A DNA stretch of 5,340 bases from assembly GCA_937898375.1 (NCBI GenBank), contig CALEJX010000206.1, positions 1-5,340 of the forward strand, written 5' to 3'. The DNA is from an uncultured Ruminococcus sp. (lineage in GTDB: Bacteria; Bacillota; Clostridia; Oscillospirales; Ruminococcaceae). The position numbers and the translations under genes were made by a program. The notes beneath the pieces are model-generated. The model did no database searches. It was not told the origin of the DNA and worked only from the letters and a program-made list of their open reading frames with translations. Of this stretch, positions 1 through 4,785 are shown in pieces. Each line of letters opens with the position of its first letter. Positions within the stretch are counted from its first letter, which is position 1.

Positions 1-262
1 ATCCCACTCTATGGAAGATATCGCAAAGAACGTTTCAAAGATACTGGTCATGAACGAGTCGAAGGTCTTCTGCTATGACGATACAGTAAAGGTGTTCCAC
101 CGCTCTGAGGAGCTTGTTTCAATGGGACTTGCCGTGCCGCAGATAACAAGAGTTATAAACAGGCTCAAAGCCATGGGCATCGACATAAAGGACGATGTGT
201 ATACAGTTGGCTATGCGAAAAAAGTCCTCCTTGAAATGCTGGAGCAGAAAAAGAATAAGTGA
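1..262 (+). CDS. ecfA2: Energy-coupling factor (ECF) transporter ATPase EcfA2, C-terminal part
   Basis: This is the 3' end of an ABC-type ATPase cut by the left window edge; the frame is open from base 2 and stops with TGA at 260-262. The first visible residues read SHSMEDIAK. The His (codon 5-7) is the H-loop (switch) histidine that contacts the ATP gamma-phosphate, and SHSMEDIA is typical of EcfA proteins rather than of ABC importers in general. The following part contains the ILVMNESKV strand and the C-terminal EcfA extension (GLAVPQITRVINRLKAMGI). EcfA1 and EcfA2 form the cytoplasmic ATPase pair that drives EcfT and exchangeable substrate-binding S components for vitamin or metal uptake. 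EcfA2 is preferred over EcfA1 because the usual order is ecfA1-ecfA2-ecfT and ecfT follows directly. Walker A, Walker B and signature motifs lie outside the window, so activity cannot be judged. An in-frame ATG at 11 is internal, not the start. Confidence 0.93.
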   Translation, partial: SHSMEDIAKNVSKILVMNESKVFCYDDTVKVFHRSEELVSMGLAVPQITRVINRLKAMGIDIKDDVYTVGYAKKVLLEMLEQKKNK

Positions 263-355
263 GCAGAGAGCTGCCTTTGACCCACACGGGCAGAGAGCAG
301 AACTGTGTATGGGCATATGCGCCCGACCTGAGATAGAAAATTGGAGGAATATACC
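263..355 (+). other. ecfA2-ecfT gap / ecfT leader
   Basis: This 93-base gap is the longest in the window. It holds a 9-base direct repeat (gcagagagc at 263-271 and 290-298), a weak 5-bp stem (ctgcc 271-275 with ggcag 289-293), and a short GGGC/GCCC hairpin (311-314 with 321-324) around the palindrome gcatatgc. No T-tract follows any hairpin, so I do not call a terminator. No good -35/-10 pair is evident. It ends with the ecfT ribosome site. Read-through from ecfA2 is the simplest reading. Confidence 0.4.
343..347 (+). promoter_or_regulatory. Ribosome binding site of ecfT
   Basis: GGAGG lies 8 bases before the TTG at 356-358. This placement decides the start: a more upstream in-frame TTG at 341 overlaps this site and has no ribosome site of its own. 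Confidence 0.8.
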
Positions 356-1159
356 TTGATAAAGGATATTACTATAGGACAGTATTTTCCAGGAAATTCT
401 GTCATTCACCGAATGGACGCACGAATAAAGATAATAATGACGGCAGTTTTCATAGTGATGCTTTTCGCCGCAAACAGCGTGTGGGGACTTCTTGTGGGCA
501 TAGTTTTCACTATCCTCACTTTTATCATATCGAAAATACCGGGCAAACTCATGCTCAAAAGCTTGAAGCCTATCGTGCCAATAATAATATTCACGGCGAT
601 ACTCAATCTGCTTTTTATCAGAACGGGCAAAGCCTATTTTGAGTGGAAGTTTCTGAAGATAACCGACGAGGGCGTTGACACGGCAGTGTTCATGATGATA
701 AGGATAATCTGCCTTATCGTTGGCACTTCGCTCCTTACCTACACCACATCGCCTATAGACCTGACAGACGCTATCGAAAGATTGCTTTCGCCGCTTAAAA
801 AGATAAAAGTGCCTGTCCATGAGCTTGCAATGATGATGACTATTGCGCTGAGATTTATCCCGACCCTTATCGAGGAAACAGACAAGATAATGTCAGCCCA
901 GAAAGCAAGAGGAGCGGATATGGAAACAGGCTCTCTCATTCAGAAAGCAAAAGCCCTTATCCCAGTGCTGATACCGCTTTTTGTGGCTTCGTTCAGACAC
1001 GCCGAGGAGCTTGCCCTCGCAATGGAGTGCCGCTGCTATCACGGCGGAGAGGGCAGAACAAGAATGAAACAGCTCCATATGAGCATAGTCGATCTCTACG
1101 GCTCTATATTCTGCGTGCTGTTTCTTGCAGGCGTTATCGTCATAAATATAGTCGTTTAG
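356..1159 (+). CDS. ecfT: ECF transporter transmembrane component EcfT
   Basis: EcfT is the membrane scaffold of the ECF transporter; it couples ATP hydrolysis by EcfA1/A2 to tilting of the substrate-binding S component. The TTG at 356 gives 267 aa, the usual EcfT length, and the N-terminus MIKDITIGQYFPGNSVIHRM, which matches the family's conserved G-Q-Y-x-P-G-x-S-x-x-H-R-x-D opening. Hydrophobic segments lie at about residues 26-39, 42-58, 70-88, 109-131 and 243-267. The cytoplasmic coupling region carries two short ARG-type motifs that dock on the ATPases: ARG at 184-186 (in AQKARGADMETGS) and CRC at 225-227 (in AMECRCYHGGEGRTRM). The second has Cys where Ala is usual, while the central Arg and the GGEGRTRM tail are intact. 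The stop codon TAG lies inside the ribosome site of the next gene, so the two are probably translationally coupled. No S-component gene is visible, consistent with a shared (group II) module, so the substrate cannot be named. Confidence 0.95.
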   Translation: MIKDITIGQYFPGNSVIHRMDARIKIIMTAVFIVMLFAANSVWGLLVGIVFTILTFIISKIPGKLMLKSLKPIVPIIIFTAILNLLFIRTGKAYFEWKFLKITDEGVDTAVFMMIRIICLIVGTSLLTYTTSPIDLTDAIERLLSPLKKIKVPVHELAMMMTIALRFIPTLIEETDKIMSAQKARGADMETGSLIQKAKALIPVLIPLFVASFRHAEELALAMECRCYHGGEGRTRMKQLHMSIVDLYGSIFCVLFLAGVIVINIVV

Positions 1160-1163
1160 GAGG
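1158..1163 (+). promoter_or_regulatory. Ribosome binding site of the 94-codon gene (first start)
   Basis: AGGAGG overlaps the last two bases of the ecfT stop codon and sits 6 bases before ATG 1170. It supports translation of the longer form and coupling to ecfT. Confidence 0.75.
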
Positions 1164-1169
1164 GCTACT

Positions 1170-1454
1170 ATGAGCAGTGTATTTAAAGATATGAGCCAAG
1201 ACGATAGGCTTGACGATTTGGAAAAGAAAGTTAAGAAGCTTGAGCGAAACATAAACGGAGGAAGTAAAATGTCAGGCATTATAAAAGATCTTATCGGTAT
1301 GGAATGTACCATTGACGGCGAAGGTTTTTTCAGTACAAGATGTACCGTTCTTGACGCAGATGATGAGTGGGTGAAGCTTATCGTCCATGAGAAGAAAAAG
1401 GACTTGACAAAAATAATAAGAATTGATACCATAGAAGAAATAACTCTGGATTGA
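1170..1454 (+). CDS. Small protein of unknown function, coiled coil plus small beta domain
   Basis: I do not recognise a named family for this 94-aa protein. Residues 14-28 form a regular heptad (L14, L17, V21, L24, I28) in a charged helix, so a short coiled coil is likely. After an Asn-Gly-Gly-Ser linker at 29-32, residues 34-94 alternate hydrophobic and polar residues in a way that suggests several short beta strands: an IGMECTI strand, a TVLDADDEWVKLIVH pair and an IIRIDTIEEITL pair. The G-x-x-C-x-I ... V-L-x-A-D ... I-x-x-I spacing is reminiscent of Sm-like small barrels, but that is inference only. There is no signal peptide or membrane segment, so it should be cytoplasmic. Start 1170 has a strong AGGAGG site; a second in-frame ATG at 1269 also has an excellent one and would give the 61-aa beta domain alone. 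It lies 10 bases after ecfT and 7 before truA, clearly in the same operon. Codon use matches its neighbours. Confidence 0.82.
   Translation: MSSVFKDMSQDDRLDDLEKKVKKLERNINGGSKMSGIIKDLIGMECTIDGEGFFSTRCTVLDADDEWVKLIVHEKKKDLTKIIRIDTIEEITLD
1257..1262 (+). promoter_or_regulatory. Internal ribosome binding site for a shorter form
   Basis: GGAGGA lies 6 bases before the in-frame ATG at 1269-1271. In the longer reading these bases encode Gly-Gly, so the codons alone could explain the sequence. The match and spacing are nonetheless as good as at the first start, so either this is the true start or two forms are made. Confidence 0.5.
1404..1432 (+). promoter_or_regulatory. Candidate internal sigma-A promoter ahead of truA
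   Basis: A perfect -35 TTGACA (1404-1409) is followed after 17 bases by TACCAT (1427-1432, four of six matches to TATAAT), with an extended -10 TG at 1424-1425. The spacer is AT-rich. Transcription would start near 1439, about 20 bases before the truA ATG. The site lies within coding sequence, and TTGACA also occurs elsewhere in this window by codon chance, so this remains a candidate only. Confidence 0.35.
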
Positions 1455-1461
1455 GGAAAGT

Positions 1462-2226
1462 ATGACAAATTTCAGGATAATACTTGCCTATAACGGCACA
1501 GCATATCATGGGTGGCAAAGACAGAACAATGCCATTGCCGTTCAGCAGGTGCTTGAGGAGGCTATCCTCTCACTCACAGGACAGACCGTCACAGTGAACG
1601 GCTGTTCACGAACAGACGCAGGAGTACACGCAAGGCGGTTTTGCGCAAGCTTTCTTATAGAGTCCGCAATAACCTGCCGTGGCATAGTTTTCGGACTTAA
1701 TTCAAAGCTCCCTGACGATATCTCCGTGCTGGAGTGCGAAAAAGTCCCCCTTGATTTTCATGCAAGATATATGTGCAGCGGCAAAGAGTATGAGTATATT
1801 ATCCATAACAGCGAGATAAAAAATCCCTTTTATAAGGATACAGCCTACCGCAGTTGGTTTCCCATAGATGAGAAAAAGCTCGATAAAGCCGCACAGGATT
1901 TTGTGGGAACCCACGATTTCAAAGCCATGTGTTCCACCGATTGCACCAAGGAGAATACAGTTAGGACTATATTCTCTTTTCATGTAAGACGTGAGGGCGA
2001 GCTTGTGATATTCACAGTTTCGGGAGACGGCTTTTTGTACAATATGGTAAGGATAATGGTAGGCACGCTTATTTTTATAAACGAGGGCAAGATAGGAGAA
2101 ACTCAAATACCTGATATACTTGCGTCAAAGGATAGAACAAGAGGCGGAAAAACAGTTCCGCCGCAAGGTCTGTATCTTAACGAAGTGTATTATGATAAAG
2201 ATAAAGGATCTGAACAAGGTGAATGA
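1462..2226 (+). CDS. truA: tRNA pseudouridine(38-40) synthase TruA
   Basis: TruA converts uridines 38, 39 and 40 in the anticodon arm of many tRNAs to pseudouridine, acting as a cytoplasmic homodimer. The 254-aa length is normal. Family landmarks appear in order: YNGTAYHGWQRQ at 10-21; the catalytic motif SRTDAGVHA at 49-57 with nucleophile Asp52 (equivalent to E. coli Asp60); FHARY at 99-103 and KEYEY at 108-112, with the conserved active-site Tyr110; GTHDF at 149-153; the GFLYNMVRIMVG block at 190-201; and a C-terminal PPQGLYLNEV segment. All key residues are present, so it should be active. The ATG at 1462 is preceded by GAGGAAAG, which overlaps the stop codon of the preceding gene. The ecfT-truA neighbourhood is common in Firmicutes and supports the call, although here a small extra gene lies between them. 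The last codons overlap the start of the next gene. Confidence 0.97.
   Translation: MTNFRIILAYNGTAYHGWQRQNNAIAVQQVLEEAILSLTGQTVTVNGCSRTDAGVHARRFCASFLIESAITCRGIVFGLNSKLPDDISVLECEKVPLDFHARYMCSGKEYEYIIHNSEIKNPFYKDTAYRSWFPIDEKKLDKAAQDFVGTHDFKAMCSTDCTKENTVRTIFSFHVRREGELVIFTVSGDGFLYNMVRIMVGTLIFINEGKIGETQIPDILASKDRTRGGKTVPPQGLYLNEVYYDKDKGSEQGE
2203..2208 (+). promoter_or_regulatory. Ribosome binding site supporting the GTG start at 2219
   Basis: AAAGGA ends 10 bases before GTG 2219. The alternative ATG at 2192 has no purine-rich site at a suitable distance, so this site favours the GTG. The spacing is slightly long and the match only moderate. Confidence 0.5.
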
Positions 2227-3850
2227 TAAAAGATCAAAGGGCAGGCGGAGAAAGAAAAATCCGCCGACCAAAGAAGAAAAGACAATAAGAATAACCAAGC
2301 AGACGGATATTGTTCAGCGTGACGAGTTCCACGGCGCAGAAGAGCCTATGCCGAACGTTACTCTTAGAGAGATAAAACGTCAGAAAAAGGCGGCTCAGAA
2401 AGCGGCGGAACGTGAGCAGGAAGAACAGCTCCGCAGAGAAGCGGAAGAAGCCGAGGAGTCACGAAGCAGGATAGAGCTGACGAACACCGAGGATAAAACC
2501 GAGGAGGAACAGCCTGAAAAGCTTGATGAGAGCAAGATAACAGTTTCAGGCGGCGAAAAGAAAGAGCAGGCTTTAGAAAAAAGCGAGGAAAAGTCCGAGC
2601 ATAAAAGCAGAAAAGAGAAAAAGGCTGAGAAAGCTGAAAAGGCAGAGAAGTCTGAAAAGCCTGTCGAGGAGATATCCAACGTCACCGACATAAGAGCGGC
2701 TAGAAAGAAAGAAAAAAAAAAAAAGCTCTATAAAAAGATAGCCGCCATAGCAGTTGTTGTCGCTTTCGGCGTGGGCGTTTACGCTTCAAGAGAAGTGTGG
2801 GTGCCAAAGCTTGAGGGCATTTTGGACAGACCTCATGCCACTATAGTAAATGACGGCAAAAAGGAAAGCGGCAATTTCCCGCTGACCTTTGATGAAAGCT
2901 CCGTCAACGTTATAAAACAGCTTTCCGACGGGATAGTTCGAGTTGACGATAGGAACATCACGTTCTATGACGAGTCGGGCAATAAGATATCGGATAATTC
3001 CCATAACTTTGCAAACCCTGTTGTAAGAACGTCAGGCAAGCGTGTGCTTGTTTACGATAACGGCGGAAACTCTTTCAGAGTGCTGAATAAAAAGGGCGAG
3101 CTGCTTTCAAAGGATATAGACCAGTCTATACTTCTTGCGGAGATAGCCCCCGACAGCACAGTGGCGGTCGTCACACAGACAGAAAAATACGCCGCCGTGC
3201 TGACAGTTTATGACTCCTCGGGAGCAGAGATATATCAGTGGTCAAGCTCACGAAGAATACTGGATATAAGCTTTGATAAAGACGGAAGCGGCTGTTGTAT
3301 CTCAACATTTTCCAGCAGCAGTGGGGCGCTCCGCTCTGTTATCTATCATGTGACATTTGACAGCACAGAGGAGAAAATGAAGAGCGAACAGCTTGAAACT
3401 CTCGCAGTTGCCGTTCAGAGAAACGATAACGGCGATTATTGGGTCGTGGGCGATACCAGCTTCTATAAGCTTGACAGCAATGGCAAGATACTTTTGCAGT
3501 ATGAATACCCAGACGAGCTTTCAGACTTTGCCATGACAGATACCACCGCCGCAGTAGCATTTGAGGGCATACAGCGCAAAACAGGAACTCTTGCGGTGTT
3601 CCGCTCAGACTCTGACGGGGATAAGCCTGACAGCGTTGTTTATACTCAAAGCGGCAAGCCTAAGAAAATGACCGCAGAGAACAAGAAGATAATCCTTCTC
3701 AGCGAGGATAATATCGAAGCCTATGACAGCGCAGGAAACCTCCTTGCAACAGCGGCAGTGTCCTCTGAGTATCTTGATTTTGTTTACCTTAACGACAGCG
3801 TTTACTTCCTAGGTCTGCGTGAGATAAACAAGATAGCTTTCGAGACCTGA
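2219..3850 (+). CDS. DUF5711-like one-pass membrane protein with long charged cytoplasmic tail
   Basis: From the GTG at 2219 this is a 543-aa protein; ATG 2192 would give 552 aa. Residues 1-17 are very basic (KGRRRKK), 47 to about 88 form a charged helical or coiled-coil stretch (REIKRQKKAAQKAAEREQEE), and about 90-165 is low-complexity Glu/Lys/Ser sequence including a K-A-E repeat at 135-147. A basic KKKKLYKK precedes a membrane segment at 174-189 (IAAIAVVVAFGVGVYA), predicting the N-terminus inside and the C-terminus outside. Residues from about 215 resemble DUF5711 family proteins as I remember them, with repeated beta units such as NITFYDESGNKI, LTVYDSSGAEIYQW and NIEAYDSAGNLLA, suggesting a beta-propeller-like fold. 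The biochemical function is unknown; a sensor, scaffold or wall-associated role is inference. The start overlaps truA by 8 bases, and cvpA follows after 16. A run of 13 A lies directly before the membrane segment. Confidence 0.85.
   Translation: MNDKRSKGRRRKKNPPTKEEKTIRITKQTDIVQRDEFHGAEEPMPNVTLREIKRQKKAAQKAAEREQEEQLRREAEEAEESRSRIELTNTEDKTEEEQPEKLDESKITVSGGEKKEQALEKSEEKSEHKSRKEKKAEKAEKAEKSEKPVEEISNVTDIRAARKKEKKKKLYKKIAAIAVVVAFGVGVYASREVWVPKLEGILDRPHATIVNDGKKESGNFPLTFDESSVNVIKQLSDGIVRVDDRNITFYDESGNKISDNSHNFANPVVRTSGKRVLVYDNGGNSFRVLNKKGELLSKDIDQSILLAEIAPDSTVAVVTQTEKYAAVLTVYDSSGAEIYQWSSSRRILDISFDKDGSGCCISTFSSSSGALRSVIYHVTFDSTEEKMKSEQLETLAVAVQRNDNGDYWVVGDTSFYKLDSNGKILLQYEYPDELSDFAMTDTTAAVAFEGIQRKTGTLAVFRSDSDGDKPDSVVYTQSGKPKKMTAENKKIILLSEDNIEAYDSAGNLLATAAVSSEYLDFVYLNDSVYFLGLREINKIAFET
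2621..2659 (+). repeat. Degenerate in-frame Lys-Ala-Glu triplet repeat
   Basis: Four tandem 9-base units encode KAE, KAE, KAE, KSE and then a further K (residues 135-147 of the host protein). The DNA units differ at third positions (gct/gca, gag/gaa), so this is an old or selected protein-level repeat rather than a fresh DNA expansion. It probably forms an extended charged helix or a disordered linker in the cytoplasmic tail. Confidence 0.75.
2712..2724 (+). repeat. Homopolymer run of 13 A within coding sequence (possible slippage site)
   Basis: Thirteen consecutive A encode part of Glu165 and Lys166-169 of the DUF5711-like protein, 13 bases before the first membrane codon. Gain of one A leads to TAA at 2731-2733 and loss of one A to TAG at 2739-2741. 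Either slip would give a soluble protein of about 171-173 aa made only of the charged tail. Confidence 0.9.
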
Positions 3851-3861
3851 CGAAAGGCAGG
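3846..3861 (+). promoter_or_regulatory. GAAA-loop hairpin over the stop codon and cvpA ribosome site
   Basis: CCTG (3846-3849) can pair with CAGG (3858-3861). Inside lie an A/G mismatch, a C-G pair and a GAAA tetraloop (3852-3855). The left arm contains the stop codon of the DUF5711-like gene; the right arm contains part of the cvpA ribosome site (AGGA 3859-3862). A ribosome finishing the upstream gene would open it, so it could couple translation. The stem is short and a function is not shown. Confidence 0.35.
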
Positions 3862-3866
3862 AAAAT

Positions 3867-4745
3867 ATGGCATATGTTTTTGACGGAGCAGTTATAATAA
3901 TTCTTATCGTGACCGCTCTGACAGGATACTGCAAGGGCTTTGTGAGATATGTTATCACAATGCTCGGAACAGTGGCAGCCGTGCTTGTGGCTTTTTTGAT
4001 AGCCAATATGTCGGCTGAAAATGTATATAACAAATATTTCAAAACGCAGCTTATAACGAGCCTTGAAAACGCCGCTGAACAGACGGACATTTCAAAGCTT
4101 GTGAGCAACGAGCTGAAAAACGAGGGCGTTGATATCGACCTTTCAGACGAGGAGATAAAAAACGTCCTGTCAGGGGCAGGCACTCTTGCGGAGAATACTG
4201 AAAAACTGCTTGTTTCAAAGGGCGCAGACCTTGATACTGCTCAGCAAAAGGGCGAGGAGCTTTCAGAGTATATCCACAGCGTTATGCCCCAAAAGCTCAG
4301 CGAAAAACTGGAGGGCAATAAGCTTGGCAGCAGTTTGTCTAAAGCGGTGGAGTTCACCGCCGAGCAGATAGACGAAGCCGTAAAGGCTCTCTCTGAGGGC
4401 GGCAGAACAGGCGCTGAGTATCTGGAAAAGAACATTTTCCGACCCATTGCCCTGACCCTTATAAAGCTCTGCGTGTTCATGGTAGTGTATGTGCTTATGG
4501 AGATAGTCATAAGGCTTATCCTGCGCCTGTCGGGAGTTTTCACACGAATGGCAGGTCTGACAGCGGCAAACCGCTTCGCAGGCATGGCGCTTGGTCTTTG
4601 CAAAGGCGGCTTGTATCTGGTGCTGATAGCCTTTATGGTCTGCACTGTGATAAACGCCACCGAGAACAAGCTTCCTAAGTTCAACAGCACTGTTTTTGAA
4701 AATACCTATCTGTTCAGTTACTTCTTTGATATTCTGTATAAATGA
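3867..4745 (+). CDS. CvpA family membrane protein with large extracytoplasmic insert
   Basis: The 292-aa product has the CvpA (colicin V production protein) pattern. Two N-terminal membrane helices lie at about 5-21 and 26-47, with the typical D-G-x-x ... G-Y-x-K-G-F-x-R turn between them. Two C-terminal helices lie at about 194-215 and 237-262, with the R-rich loop IRLILRLSGVFTRMAGL and the G-x-x-x-G-x-x-K-G-G-L-Y helix. CvpA proteins are poorly understood inner-membrane proteins linked in proteobacteria to envelope homeostasis. Here about 145 residues (48-193) of acidic, helical sequence separate the two halves; basic CvpA proteins of about 160 aa have only a short loop. By the positive-inside rule the K/R-bearing short loops are cytoplasmic, so the insert and both ends face outward. 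The ATG at 3867 has AGGA four bases upstream. It sits between the DUF5711-like gene and the Clp ATPase gene, in the same direction and closely spaced. Confidence 0.88.
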   Translation: MAYVFDGAVIIILIVTALTGYCKGFVRYVITMLGTVAAVLVAFLIANMSAENVYNKYFKTQLITSLENAAEQTDISKLVSNELKNEGVDIDLSDEEIKNVLSGAGTLAENTEKLLVSKGADLDTAQQKGEELSEYIHSVMPQKLSEKLEGNKLGSSLSKAVEFTAEQIDEAVKALSEGGRTGAEYLEKNIFRPIALTLIKLCVFMVVYVLMEIVIRLILRLSGVFTRMAGLTAANRFAGMALGLCKGGLYLVLIAFMVCTVINATENKLPKFNSTVFENTYLFSYFFDILYK

Positions 4746-4785
4746 TGACCGAAAGGTGTATCAGTAAGGAAAGGAGCAAATAAAA
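4746..4785 (+). promoter_or_regulatory. Short leader of the Clp ATPase gene with ribosome site
   Basis: AAGGAG at 4771-4776 lies 9 bases before ATG 4786 and favours that start over the ATG at 4792. A small stem ACC-GAAA-GGT (4748-4757) sits just after the cvpA stop. I see no CtsR-type GGTCAAA direct repeat and no CIRCE inverted repeat here or in the end of cvpA, and no convincing promoter. Confidence 0.6.

Noticed and set aside
311..324. GGGC/GCCC hairpin as an intrinsic terminator after ecfA2
   Set aside because: The stem is only 4-5 bp and no T tract follows; ecfT is expected to be co-transcribed.
341..355. Upstream TTG at 341 as the start of ecfT
   Set aside because: It overlaps the GGAGG that serves the TTG at 356 and would add MEEYT before the conserved EcfT N-terminus.
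675..710. TTGACA within ecfT as a promoter
   Set aside because: No -10-like hexamer at 16-18 bases; the hexamer arises from Val-Asp-Thr codons.
119..820. Minus-strand open frame of 233 codons opposite ecfA2 and ecfT
   Set aside because: It lies opposite two strongly recognised genes; its protein has odd Tyr/His/Cys-rich composition, no recognisable motif and no ribosome site. It is a shadow of the codon pattern of the + strand.
893..1468. Minus-strand open frame of 191 codons opposite ecfT and the small gene
   Set aside because: It has Ser/Phe-rich antisense composition, no family resemblance, and spans two + strand genes with good ribosome sites.
2395..2691. Minus-strand Ser/Phe-rich 98-codon frame
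   Set aside because: It is the reverse complement of the Glu/Lys-rich tail (GAA/AAG read as TTC/CTT) and has no independent support.
4737..4742. TATAAA at the end of cvpA as a -10 box for the Clp gene
   Set aside because: No acceptable -35 lies 16-18 bases upstream (best match three of six), and the bases encode the conserved-looking end of cvpA.
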